A stretch of DNA of 64,000 bases. Source: Saururus chinensis. Its lineage: Eukaryota; Streptophyta; Magnoliopsida; Piperales; Saururaceae. This document shows positions 12,031 through 22,810 of this stretch, piece by piece. The stretch is taken from positions 30,272,756-30,336,755 of the forward strand of contig CP141150.1 of NCBI GenBank assembly GCA_035235625.1, in the 5' to 3' direction. Position 1 is the stretch's first letter. Every line of letters begins with the position of its first letter. Made by a program: the position numbers and the translations under genes. A model generated the notes under the pieces. The model was not told the DNA's origin and searched no databases. It saw only the letters and a list, made by a program, of their open reading frames with translations.

Positions 12031-13433
12031 TATGTAATTAAGGAGCTAGTAGTAATCTTTTAATTAACGAGGAGCTATTTGTAATTTTATTATAATGATT
12101 AGTGCGCTTTTAGGCTAGTTGATTAGGCCAGTTTAAGATTTCTATCTAATGTAAGGGCTCCGCCCTGATTTCACTTAGTCAATGAATAGAATAGAATTCA
12201 TTGGCTCAGCCCTTTATCTCTGATTATCCTTCTTCTCATTGTCTGACCTAATCTATCATTCTTGATTTCCCCCCTTTCATCTAAAATCTCTTCTAACCCC
12301 TAATTCCTTTTCCTCGTGGTCTTGCCATCTCCATAGCCCCTCTTCATCCCCTTACAATTTCTTCCTATTTCACCCAATTATCCTTTATAGGTCCTTTGAT
12401 CTACAGCAGAAAGGAACATTAAAATTGAAAATATATTTGGAATTGATCAAGAGGACGTGATTTAGAAAAAAAATGTATATACTTTGCCTCAGTGTCTAAC
12501 ATGAAATTGGCTTGTGAGTTGTGACTTGACAGGTCGGAAAACTTGGGTTGCCCAATATAAACTTTCAGGCCCAGTCCAGGCACAAATTACAATCAACTAC
12601 ACTAAACCTTTCAACTATTGTTCTCCATCCCTTAATTAGGAAAAAGACAAAAGTCAATGCTTACCACATAGCATGGACTAAACCAAATCAGATTTTCTAA
12701 TAAAGAATAACATGGACGAAAGGAGTTAAGCTTGCAATCAAAAGCTAGACTAATATCAAGACCGAATTTTCCCTATCAAAATAACTTTGAGGAAAACTAA
12801 AATCAACCATGAAAGGTCAAAATTATTACTTACAGGGATCATAGCCAGAGAGATAAACAAATTCAATTACATAATGCCAAATTGATACATGAAGATGTAC
12901 TAGATAGAGAGATTAACAACTTAAATCTAGTGGAGGTTAATTGGTGTACTAGCACTTGCATACTATCTCAAACCTGCAAGTTAATTTCTTTGAGCAACTG
13001 TTTCATCCCAGGTAAAGTAATTTTTTCACGTTGCACAATACAGAACAGTCAATGAATCTTCTTAATGCAGCCCAACAGAAGAAGTAATCATGTGCAAAGA
13101 AGCCATCCGCCAAAAGAGATAAGCAATTCAACTTTGCAAGCTGACATACTATTTCTTTTCCAAGCATAAGCCAATATTGGAGCAAACAGCAATATTCACA
13201 GAAGTACTACAATAACAAAATTAAATACCATAATTACGGGTTGGATTAAGTGGAATTGGAGGTAAAACATGGGGATCAACAACTAGTAAAGTTAGGGCCC
13301 AACTGTCATGTGGGCCCCAATGACTGTGACATGTAATTTTTCAGTCCCATTTTGCAGCTGAATATTCAGTAGCATATATGTCTCACACATCCAAATGAGC
13401 AGAAATCTGCTGTACCACAATCACTAAGGATAG
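12031..13433. other. Intergenic, nothing recognised
   Basis: AT-rich. A GGGCCC-containing imperfect palindrome sits at about 13,296-13,319. No frame longer than 60 codons. Confidence 0.45.
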
Positions 13434-13592
13434 TGATATTCATACAGCAAAAACACCCAACAAAAACTGCTGCATGCGTTTCGCTTGGACTGAACAAGTA
13501 GCCTCACACAAAGTTCACTTGGGCTCACTTGTTCAGTTTAACCAAAACTCATGCGGGAGTTTTTGTTGGGTGTTTTTGCTGTGTAAATATCA
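13434..13592. mobile_element. MITE with TIR TGATATT...ACAGCAAAAACACCC
   Basis: The left end TGATATTCATACAGC and the reverse-complemented right end TGATATTTACACAGC continue together through AAAAACACCCAACAAAAACT, giving arms of about 45 bp. The core CTCACACAAAGTTCACTTGG matches the core of the element at 5.2 kb. Target duplication is not clear. Confidence 0.7.
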
Positions 13593-13928
13593 ATTTCCCA
13601 TCACTAATTATCCCATGACCTATTAAAAAAAAGAGGAATTGACCAAAGTAGACTCCTACTTTGGTCAAATCACCAAAATGTGAGCAAGTTTCTACTTTTT
13701 ACCAAAGTAGACTTGCTCACGTGAGAACTTGTAAGCATGTGAAGGAACTTTACCTAACTACCCTCTTCTTCATTATATGACAAGCCGGCGGGAAAAATAT
13801 GCCAAATCGGTTGCTCAGCCCAGGAAAAAGATGTCTTCTTCTTCTTCTCCTCCTGTAAAACTTCATCTCACAATGGTTTTTCCTCCTCCTGGGTAGGCTC
13901 TTCTTCCTTATATTTTTGTTTTTCCAGT

Positions 13929-14090
13929 TTGTTTCATCTTCTCTCCTTCTTTTCTCCAAGTCTTTACATCTTCAAGCTGCTTCATCTTCTCTACTTCTTT
14001 TCTCCTGGTCATCACATCTTCGAGCCTCATATTCTTTGCTTCTTTTCTCTAGGTCTTCACATCTTTGAGCTCCGAAGACCTAGTAATTTA
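13929..14090 (-). repeat. Three 51-bp repeats encoding a charged 17-residue repeat (left arm)
   Basis: On the minus strand three units of about 51 bp read RCEDLEKRSKEYEA, RCDDQEKRSREDEA and RCKDLEKRRREDET, separated by one or two residues; one stop falls between units 2 and 3. The same block is present in the right arm near 19,190-19,345 on the opposite strand. It looks like a charged coiled-coil repeat, perhaps captured from a host exon, but I cannot name a source. Confidence 0.6.
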
Positions 14091-15732
14091 TTTCCATTCC
14101 ACCAAGTAGTTTCGTTTAAGTTATTTCAGATGATGAAAAATGTATTATCCAATGAAAACGTTATTTTGGGTTGGTTATATCTTTGACATTACGTAGTTTT
14201 TTTGCAAATAAGATTTTTTGGGTAGCTGGAAAACTGAAAACTAAAAAATTAGAACACATGATCATTGAAATATTGGAAAAGCAGAAAACTGGATTACTGA
14301 TATGATATGAGAAGAGTATGGAAAGGGACACAAAAGGTTTATTATGTATTTGGGACGTCCATTGGGATGCAAGTGGTAGGAAAACAAAACTAATTTAATC
14401 ACCTTTCAAGTTTTTCATTTCAGTTTTTTAGGATTTACGTTTTCCAGTTGTCCAGATTTTTAGTTTTCTGGTTTTCAGTTTTCCGGTTTTTCAGTTTGAC
14501 AGTATGTCAGTTTTCCCTTTAACACATGGATTATTCTAATCAATGCCAGCATATATATATATGTGGTTCCTCCTATTTTTCTTCCTATGTTGTGAAGCTA
14601 ATTTAAATTTTTTTAAGTTTTTTTTTCATAAGTTGTTCCTAAAATTATCTAGTTTTTAATTATCCAATTTTTTAGTTTTATAGTTATTCAGTTTTATAGA
14701 TATCCAGTTTTATAGTTTTTTAGTTTTCCAGTTTTTTAGTTCCCTAGTTTTTTAAAAATGTTGCATCTGTAGGAGTTGAAATAAGAGTCATATGCTATCA
14801 CACAAAATAACCAATCTAATCACTGACCCTAATTCACAAAAACATCCACCCAGCCCAATGTGAGTACCCCACTAACAACAAACGAATATAAGACTCAATT
14901 CTCACATAGATAAGTTTTCCAGTTTGACAATATGCTAGTTTTCCAATTTTTCTTTTAACACATGAATTATTTTAGTTGATGCAGGCATATATATAGGGTT
15001 CTTCCCATTTTTCTTCCTATGTTGTGAAGCTAATTTAGGCTTTTCTAGGATTTTTGCTCATATGTTGTTTCCAAAATTGTTTATTTGTGTTAACTATAAT
15101 TTTTCCTCTCACTATTCCCGAAATTACTCATTTTTGTCAAAATTTGAGATAATTCTTTTAAAACAAAATAACAAATATGTGAGTAAACAAGACAATAGTA
15201 ATTTAACAATAATTCCCCGATTATCGCTGCTTAGGTTCCCTACTACATCTCTAGAATTTGACGTATCACTGCCAAATTTAGATCCATTGTCATCCCACTC
15301 CCTCATCAAACTGCATCCTGCCCACCCTTCATTAATCTTGAACACATGACATCCTTAATTTATTAGGCTCGTTTTTCCTATTTCAGAAGGGCATTGTCAT
15401 CCTTTGAAAAAAAGGATTCAATAGCTCTATTAATTATGACTTTAATTAAGTGATATAAAAAGAAAACATATGATGAGTGACTAAGTCATCCTATCATGCA
15501 CAACATAGAAATTCATAACATAAAAGTTTTTTTGTCAATAATTGGTAAGTTATTAACTTCCTTAGTTAGCACACGTCCTCACCTGTGAAGTCAAAAGCAT
15601 AGCGGTGTTACAAATACCACATGTATAAGCACCACAAACCCCACAGTTATCACAATTAAAATTTGACATTCCCATATACAGAACACAACCAAAATTCAAT
15701 GATTATTGTTGACATGGGGTGGGAAGTGATAA

Positions 15733-15949
15733 GCTCAAAATTTTGAAAATGGTGTTCCATTCACACTCAACAAGCTCTTCAATGATTCTGGAACTGTTGT
15801 CCACATGGCTGCCCATTACTCTAACTATGGTAGTTTGCCATATTCACGTTTAAATGTAATTCATTTATCCAATGCATCCTTTCAGTCATGCACAAGTAGT
15901 ATCTGCAAATACATTACTATGTACCTCAATTTCACAAGATTCAGTTGAC
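15733..15949 (+). other. Unrecognised open stretch in the loop
   Basis: An open frame of 72 codons, without a useful start, contains PFTLNKLFNDSGTVVHMAAH. It reads more like protein than the surrounding AT-rich DNA, so it could be a captured gene fragment, but I do not recognise the family. Confidence 0.25.
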
Positions 15950-16111
15950 ACTTATCCAGTTCCTAGTTATCCTATTTATAGTTATTTAGTTGACAATTCA
16001 TAATTTTTTGTATGAAAAAAAAAAGACTTATCAGGAAATAAACTGAGTGGAATATATGGTCCTTAACCCAGCGAGTAAATTTACTAGTTAACTATAAAAC
16101 TGAATAACTGG

Positions 16112-18204
16112 TGTAACGACCCGACCCGACCCGAGTCCACAAAATCACTAATAAAAAATTTTCTTTTTCTTTAAGCCAAGAATCATCATCTGTGTGCGAG
16201 AATGTTGTCTACGCACTACGGAGCATTAAGGCTTCCTTATACGTAGACTTACGTTGTAACGGCCATTTACTCACAAAGAAGCTTCATAGTTCATCGTGTG
16301 TAAAACAGAATAAAATATATTATTATAATAATTTGGATCGGGCCAACGTTGCATTGTCGTTGGTTGCCTACGTACGTATTGGATATTATTCCAATACGAT
16401 CGGATCCGAACGTAGTTCTGCCTAATGGCTACTACATACAACAAGCATAACAAAATCATACATATAAAATACGTATCTCCGAATATTTAATCGGAAGTAT
16501 ACAAAAACTAGTTATAAAATTGGAGTTAAGCGAAAGTTAACGAAATCGTACATCTCGCTCTACCACAGAGCGGGATCGAAAATAACATACACATATCTCG
16601 CTCCATTACTGAATCGAGACTGAGCACATCAACCGGCTCGCTCTATCACTGAGCCGAAACCGGACACACACATCACATGTCTTGCTCTACTCTAGAGCAA
16701 GACATCACACTTCATAACATATAAGCGTACATCATAGCATATAAGCTCACATCATGGCATAGCATACATCATGGCATATAAACATGCATCATGGCATATA
16801 AACACGTAACATGGCATAGCACACATCATGACATATAAACACGTAACATGGCATAGCACACATCATGACATATAAACACGCATCATGGCATAGCACACAT
16901 CATGGCATATAAACACACATCAGGCATATGGATCAAAGCATAGCACACACATCGTTCTATAATTAAAACGGGAGATCAGAAAAGCTTACTGCCCTCATGT
17001 CTCGTAAGGTAGCGATATTCGGAGTTGCTCATATGAGCATCCTCCCCTTCAGATCCGAAGATATAGACGAAGCTTCCTCTAGCCTCCATACATTCCTCGT
17101 CTTATACCGAAAGACTACGTATAAATGTTCTCCTTGCCGGAGACTCTTCTCGTTTTCTGCGCCCGTGAGCGACTGACAAAACCTCCCTTACTCTAGATTA
17201 CTTTTCTTAATGTAGCCCAACAACTTTGGACATAACCTCTTCTTGCTCCGGGCCCCTATTTCTTGTTTGGTGCTCGAGGATAACAGGCGGAGCCTCTTCT
17301 TGTCTCGGTGCATCTCCTCCTTATACGGTTGCTGACTCAAAGAATGGACTTCTCCATTATGTAGAACATACTCGATTTAGTCAAAAACGCCTCTTGGATG
17401 GACTAAATTGAAGTTAGGATGCTTAAGAACAGGGAAAAAGAAGTTTGACGACGCTCGAGGACAACGGGCAGAACCTCTCCTTGTCTCGGGGCATTTTCTC
17501 CTTATACGGACTCCGACTCAAAGAAAGGACCCCTCCATCGCGTAGAGCACGCTCGATTTAGTAGGAAACGGGTCTTGAACGGCCTTAATCGGCCTCAGAA
17601 CGGTCAGAAACGGGGCAGAAGAAGTTTTGGTTTGAAATCAGAATGGAAATGGGCTATATATAGCCCCTGAGCCGCGCCGAAACCGCAGCGTCGCATCGCC
17701 AAAACCGGCGGCGCCGCTGGTTTTGGGCGGCAGCGCCCACCGAGCCGCACGCGCAACGCGGGTTGCGCTCGCGTAACCGCGGCGCCCGCGGTTTCGCGGC
17801 GCGCGCACCTCACGCTGGCCCGTGCCGCGGCAAGCCAATAATTTTTATTTTTTTTTATAAAATTTCTAAATCTTCAAACGCGCGTATCTCCCTACCCCGG
17901 ATTCGGATTCGCGCATTCTAGGTACCGTTGGACTCGTATCGACGAGCCCTTCGATAAAAACCTACTTAAAGCAGCAAATCACACTATTTCCAAGTGGGTC
18001 CCACCTATTTTCTACGCTCGTCAAGGTTGTAACTTCCGGTCCTGACCTCCATTTCGCACGTTCTTCGAATCATTTCACTCGTTATGCCAAGATCTACCTG
18101 GCTACAGGTATTTCATCTAATGAAACCCCTTAACATTAATCTCAAATTACCGAATTACCCTTAACCCTCCCGGGTTAAGCGTAACCAAAAAACGAGTCGT
18201 TACA
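16112..18204 (-). mobile_element. Solo LTR inside the Mutator-like element
   Basis: A 2.09-kb unit starts TGTAACGACCCGACCCGACC and ends GAGTCGTTACA, bounded by 5-bp near-repeats (ACTGG at 16,107-16,111; ACTAG at 18,205-18,209). It is clearly related to the LTRs of the element at 43.8-49.1 kb (shared AATCATC.GTGTGCGAG, CACTACGGAGC, TTGGATCGGGCC and GGTTGCCTACGTACGTATTGG), whose orientation makes this one minus-strand. A TATA-like palindrome, GGGCTATATATAGCCC, lies at 17,651-17,666. No internal region or second LTR is present, so it is a solo LTR of a presumed Ty3-type family. Confidence 0.85.
16690..16925. repeat. Minisatellite inside the solo LTR
   Basis: Words such as CATCATGGCATATAAACAC and AACATGGCATAGCACA alternate in tandem for about 235 bp. 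The repeat belongs to the LTR and is not matched closely by the related LTRs at 43.8 and 48.5 kb. Confidence 0.7.
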
Positions 18205-19636
18205 ACTAGTCATTTGCAAGTTACAAATTTTAAAACCTAAAGTAAATTTTGCTACTTCATATTGCGAGACTCCTAGTTTGGTGGTATAACCAAAATGCGG
18301 GGAATTTCAAAGATTTACCTAACTAAACTTATCTATGTAAGAATTGAAACTAAACTTATCTATGTGAGAATTGAGTCTTATATTCGTTTGTTGCTAGTGG
18401 GGTACTCACATTGGGCTGAGTGGATGTTTTTGTGAATTAGGGTCAGTGATTAGATTGGTTATTTTGTGTGATAACATATGGCTCTTATTTCAACTCCTAC
18501 AGATGCAACATTTCTAAAAAACTAAAGAACTAAAAAACTGGAAAACTGAAAAACTATAAAACTGGATATCTATAAAACTGAATAACTATAAAACTAAAAA
18601 ACTGGATAATTGAAAACTAGATAATTTTAGAAACAACTTATGAAAAAAAATCTTAAAAAAATCTAAATTAGCTTCACAACATAGGAAGAAAAATAGGAGG
18701 AACCACATATATATATGCCGGCATCGACTAGAATAATCCATGTGTAAAAGGGAAACTGACATACTGTCAAACTGAAAAACTGGAAAACTGAAAACTGGAA
18801 AACTAAAAATTTGGACAACTGGAAAACGTAAATCCTAAAAAACTGAAATGAAAAACTTGAAAGGTGATTAAATTAGTTTTGTTTTCCTACCACTTGCATC
18901 CCAATGGACGTCCCAAACACATAATAAACCTTTTGTGTCCTTTTCCATACTCTTCTCATATCATATCAGTAATCCAGTTTTCTGCTTTTCCAGTATTTCA
19001 ATGATCATGTGTTCCAATTTTTCAGTTTTCAGTTTTCCAGCTACCTAGAAAATCTTATTTGCAAAAAACTACGTAATGTCAAAGATATAACCAACCCAAA
19101 ATAACGTTTTCATTGGATAATACATTTTTCATCATCTGAAATAACTTAAACGAAACTACTTGGTGGAATGAAAATAAATTACTAGGTCTTCGGAGCTCAA
19201 AGATGTGAAGACCTAGAGAAAAGAAGCAAAGAATATGAGGCTCGAAGATGTGATGACCAGGAGAAAAGAAGTAGAGAAGATGAAGCAGCTTGAAGATGTA
19301 AAGACTTGGAGAAAAGAAGGAGAGAAGATGAAACAAACTGGAAAAACGAAAATATAAGGAAGAAGAACCTACCCAGGAGGAGAAAAAATCACTGTGAGAT
19401 AAAGTTTACAGGAGGAGAAGAAGAAGACATCTTTTCCTGAGCTGAGCAACCGATCTGGCATATTTTTCCCGCCGGCTTGTCATATAATGAAGAAGAGGGT
19501 AATTAGGTAAAGTTCTTTCACATGCTTACAAGTTCTCACGTGAGCAAGTCTACTTTGGTAAAAAGTAGAAACTTGCTCACATTTTGGTGATTTGACCAAA
19601 GTAGGAGTCTACTTTGGTCAATTCCTCTAAAAAAAA

Positions 19637-20020
19637 TCCAACTCTTCTGACTCTCATTAGTTCATGGAATGGCCCCATGTGAGGAAGGGAACAGCAAAGT
19701 TGATTGGTTGTTCACGAAGCAATCTAGCTTTTTCCTAATGGTGTAAGTAATAGCACTAATCCTCTTCTTCTAGCTTTTACAAAATGAACCCATTCTTCAG
19801 AAATGTCTCATGTGCAATTATTATGTATTCTTAATCTTTATCATCCTATGGAAATCCAAAATAATTGCAATGCAATAAAGAAAAGCTCAAATTGCTAATT
19901 TCTAATCTGTTCGCAAGGACAATGTGGAACAATTTTTGCTGCGTACCTTTTTGAAAGATATGTTAGATCACCTGAGCCATGAAAGTGGAGTTCAACACAT
20001 AACTTTAATGAACTTTTTCA
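19637..20020. other. Spacer downstream of the PPR gene
   Basis: Likely holds the 3' UTR of the minus-strand PPR gene, ending close to the foldback element. No other feature seen. Confidence 0.5.
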
Positions 20021-22225
20021 CTACCAGAAATCCTTGCAAGAACATTCCCCGGCAGTAAAATGATGAAATCTGGTCGCATCCCTTAGTACAATCTGCCGAT
20101 TAGTAACCTTAGAAGCAAGCTTCATGAACAAATGACAGTCTCCACAAACACGTATGTTCTTTATTATTCTGATAGGCATCCCCTGGGGCTTGCTGATCAA
20201 ACCAAATGCAAGAGCGAGCTTCTCACTGTGATAACTGATTGACTCAATTTTCTCCTTCTCCCCCACATCATGCAGAACAAAGTTTGTGTCAGGTACAAAA
20301 CCTTCCTTTTGGAGCTTCAGCATCAGTTTGGCCAATTCATCGTAAATTTGTTGCATCTTGGGATGAGTTCTATCATCTGAGATAAACTTGTGAACCTTGT
20401 TATTAATCTCAATCCAACTATAAGCTGCTAATTTTCGAATCTTCCTATCCTTCATCAGAGACCTCAGAGAAGCCACATCCCGCCATCTACCAGAAACAGC
20501 ATACATGTTTGATAACATGATATAAGGCCCCGCATCTAGTGGCTCCAGTTCAAGAAGCTTTTTTGCTGCCATTTCTCCGTGTTTGACATCACCATTTACT
20601 CTACAAACAGACAACAGGGTCGACCAAATTAAAATATTGGGTTCTTCCTGCATGTCTTTAATAAAATCTACTGCTTCAACCATAAAACCCGAACGACCAA
20701 GGAGATTGATCATGCATGCATAGTGATCCAACGTAGGTGTCATCCTGAACTTTTCACGTATAGAGTGGAAGTAGTTCCACCCTTCTTCAACCAAGCTGGA
20801 ATGGCCACATGCAGAGAGCACTCCCACGAAGGTGATATTATCGGGCTTCAAATTTTCTGTCAACATCCGTTCATAAAGTGCTAAAGCATCATTATCTAAA
20901 CCATTTTGCACATAACCTAGTATCATAGAATTCCAGGAAACAACATTTCTGACCCTCATGTGATGAAAAACAACCCGTGCATCTGTGATCTCTCCACATT
21001 TAGAATACATATCCACAAGTGCAGTTGACACAAGCAAATCACATTCAATGCCAGTTTGTATTGCTAGTCTGTGGATCATTCTCCCCTGATCCAAAGAAGC
21101 TAAACCAGCACATGCACTAACAACGCTTGATATGGTATAGTTGTCGGGTTTCACATCCTCAGACAACATTTCACTAAAGAATTTCAAAGCATCCTCTTCC
21201 CTCCCATTCTGTGCATGCCCTACGACCAATGTCGTCCATAGAACAGTATCCTTTTGTTTAATTTCTACAAATATCCGTCTGGCCTCTTCCATTAATCCCT
21301 GCTTAAGATACGCACTCAAGACACTCGACCAAGTGACTACATCAGGCTCAAAACCTGAAGCCCGCATCTTGGAAAACAAATCCAAACCGTTCTCAGGATC
21401 TCCATGTCGTAAATAGCCCGCAATCATTGAATTCCAGGAAACAACATTTCTGTAAGGCATTGAATCAAACTGTCTTCGCGCTCGGTCAAGGGATTCACAT
21501 TTCGCATACATATCAATCAGTGCATTCCAAACAAACAAATTGGAGCTCAACCCACGAATAAGAACCCACCCATGAACCTCCTCCCCACACCTCAAATCCT
21601 TCAGCTGGGCGCACGCGTTCAAAGCGCTCACAGCGGTGTACTCAGTAGGCCAAAGGCCATGCCTCACCATCTCCACCAAGCATATCAGCCCCTCAGCAGG
21701 ACAGCCATGGTTCACAAGGGCAGAAATCAAGATATTGTACGAAACCGAATCAGGGCCAGGAATGCGGGAAAAGAGCACCCGCGAGTCGTCCAACAAACCC
21801 ATTTTGGAGTAAGCGGAGAGCATGGCGTTGTAGGACAAAACGTCCCGCTGGGGCATTTCGTCGAACAAGTGGCGGGCACAAGACAGCTCCCCGCAGCATC
21901 CGTAAATGTGGAGAAGACGATTATGGAGGAAAGTGGAGGTGGGTCGGAAGGAGTGGAGCGCCATGTGGGACTGCAGCCGCTTGGCCTGCTGGGCGTCGCT
22001 GAGGCGGAGGCATTGCCAGAGGAGGCGAGAGTAGGTGAGGCCATTGGCAGGGCCGCCGCTGGCGTAGAGTAGGTCGACGGCTTGTCGCAGCTGTTGCTTC
22101 GCTTTCATCTCATTTTCCTCTCGGCCGGGGGGGCGGCGAGCAGCTACCGGCCACGATGGGCGGTTCCGCAGTAGCTCAGATGTTCGTAATATTGTGCCAA
22201 AGAAGCTGCACCTGGCCAGAGGCAA
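20021..22225 (-). CDS. PPR protein, DYW subclass (organellar RNA editing factor)
   Basis: The intronless gene encodes 734 residues. After a basic, arginine-containing N-terminus of about 40 residues that could be an organelle-targeting peptide, tandem PLS-type pentatricopeptide repeats run from about 60 to 530 (for example FVWNALIDMYAKCESLDRA, VVSWNSMIAGYLRHGDPENG). E/E+ and DYW domains follow. The DYW cytidine-deaminase signature is intact: HSE at 666-668, CGDC at 694-697, and the second metal site with HH at 721-722 and C728/C730. The protein ends CSCKDFW, a DFW variant of the usual DYW tripeptide. Such proteins bind organellar RNA and convert specific C to U; the target cannot be read from sequence. 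The 5' third is GC-rich and the 3' part AT-rich. Start chosen as the first in-frame ATG. Confidence 0.95.
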   Translation of the reverse strand: MPLARCSFFGTILRTSELLRNRPSWPVAARRPPGREENEMKAKQQLRQAVDLLYASGGPANGLTYSRLLWQCLRLSDAQQAKRLQSHMALHSFRPTSTFLHNRLLHIYGCCGELSCARHLFDEMPQRDVLSYNAMLSAYSKMGLLDDSRVLFSRIPGPDSVSYNILISALVNHGCPAEGLICLVEMVRHGLWPTEYTAVSALNACAQLKDLRCGEEVHGWVLIRGLSSNLFVWNALIDMYAKCESLDRARRQFDSMPYRNVVSWNSMIAGYLRHGDPENGLDLFSKMRASGFEPDVVTWSSVLSAYLKQGLMEEARRIFVEIKQKDTVLWTTLVVGHAQNGREEDALKFFSEMLSEDVKPDNYTISSVVSACAGLASLDQGRMIHRLAIQTGIECDLLVSTALVDMYSKCGEITDARVVFHHMRVRNVVSWNSMILGYVQNGLDNDALALYERMLTENLKPDNITFVGVLSACGHSSLVEEGWNYFHSIREKFRMTPTLDHYACMINLLGRSGFMVEAVDFIKDMQEEPNILIWSTLLSVCRVNGDVKHGEMAAKKLLELEPLDAGPYIMLSNMYAVSGRWRDVASLRSLMKDRKIRKLAAYSWIEINNKVHKFISDDRTHPKMQQIYDELAKLMLKLQKEGFVPDTNFVLHDVGEKEKIESISYHSEKLALAFGLISKPQGMPIRIIKNIRVCGDCHLFMKLASKVTNRQIVLRDATRFHHFTAGECSCKDFW

Positions 22226-22360
22226 CTATCGACCAAAAGGTTCAGAGCTTAAACCGGTTTGGACATTAGCCCGGGGCACAAGGAGAGGAGGGCTTGTAGG
22301 GAGAAAAATGTGCTGGGCCAGCCCGCCAGGCATGGCCCGTTGTAGTGGGCCGTCTTTGCG
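22226..22360 (-). promoter_or_regulatory. PPR gene promoter with two site II motifs
   Basis: Two TGGGCC words (22,314-22,319 and 22,346-22,351; GGCCCA in gene sense) lie 90-125 bp upstream of the start codon. TGGGCY site II elements are bound by TCP factors and are common in promoters of plant genes for organellar and ribosomal proteins. No convincing TATA box is seen, in keeping with this promoter type. The functional claim is inference. Confidence 0.55.
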
Positions 22361-22810
22361 GAAAAATATTAGATACTGATAGGGTATCAATGTGGCATGC
22401 GTATCATTAATTAGGATTTAAGATATCATTATTTTTTATATTAAGTAGGTTATTTTTAAAGAATTAATTGAAAAATATATGAATAAGATGATTTTTTATT
22501 AGTGATAGGCACTACCACGTTGGTACCCTATTCATAGACCTGGCAAACCAAGAGACATGGCCGTTCCAAGCCTATGGGTTGGTAGTTAGGGGTGTTAACG
22601 AATGTTCATTATCTATTTGTCCGTTTGTATTTGTGTCCGTTAGTAAATAGGACTGATAATTATTTTTGTCCCAAGTAGACATGAACACATACGCGTCCTT
22701 ATAAAATTTGTGAACTGGGGCAAACTATTTTTGTCCTAGACTTCTGCCCCTTTAATATATATCATATTAATATAATATAAGTAATATGGTGTATTATATG
22801 CTTTTTAAAA
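22361..22810. other. Intergenic with a hAT-like terminal motif
   Basis: TTAGGGGTGTTAACGAATG at about 22,587 resembles the TAGGG.TG ends of Ac-like hAT elements. No matching opposite end was found, so it is only a possible remnant. Confidence 0.3.

Larger units (their letters stand above)
13624..19636. mobile_element. Long-TIR Mutator-like foldback element, non-autonomous
   Basis: The element (13,633-19,627) starts GAGGAATTGACCAAAGTAG and ends with the exact complement. It is flanked by a perfect 9-bp direct repeat, TAAAAAAAA (13,624-13,632 and 19,628-19,636), the target-duplication size of Mutator-like elements; the A-run makes the match somewhat less telling. The arms, 13,633-14,917 and 18,352-19,627, are near-identical inverted copies. 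Within them are inverted sub-blocks (GACCAAAGTAGACTCC / CTACTTTGGTC), a 51-bp triplicate, and a stretch of repeated CAGTTTTCCAGTTTT-like words. No transposase frame is present. The loop carries a partial second copy of arm sequence (about 14,918-15,060), unrecognised DNA and a solo LTR. Confidence 0.85.

Noticed and set aside
16690-16925. CRISPR-like array of short repeats
   Set aside because: The repeats have no unique spacers, lie within an LTR, and the window is plant nuclear DNA.
21572-22072. 166-codon plus-strand frame
   Set aside because: Antisense shadow of the GC-rich 5' part of the PPR gene.
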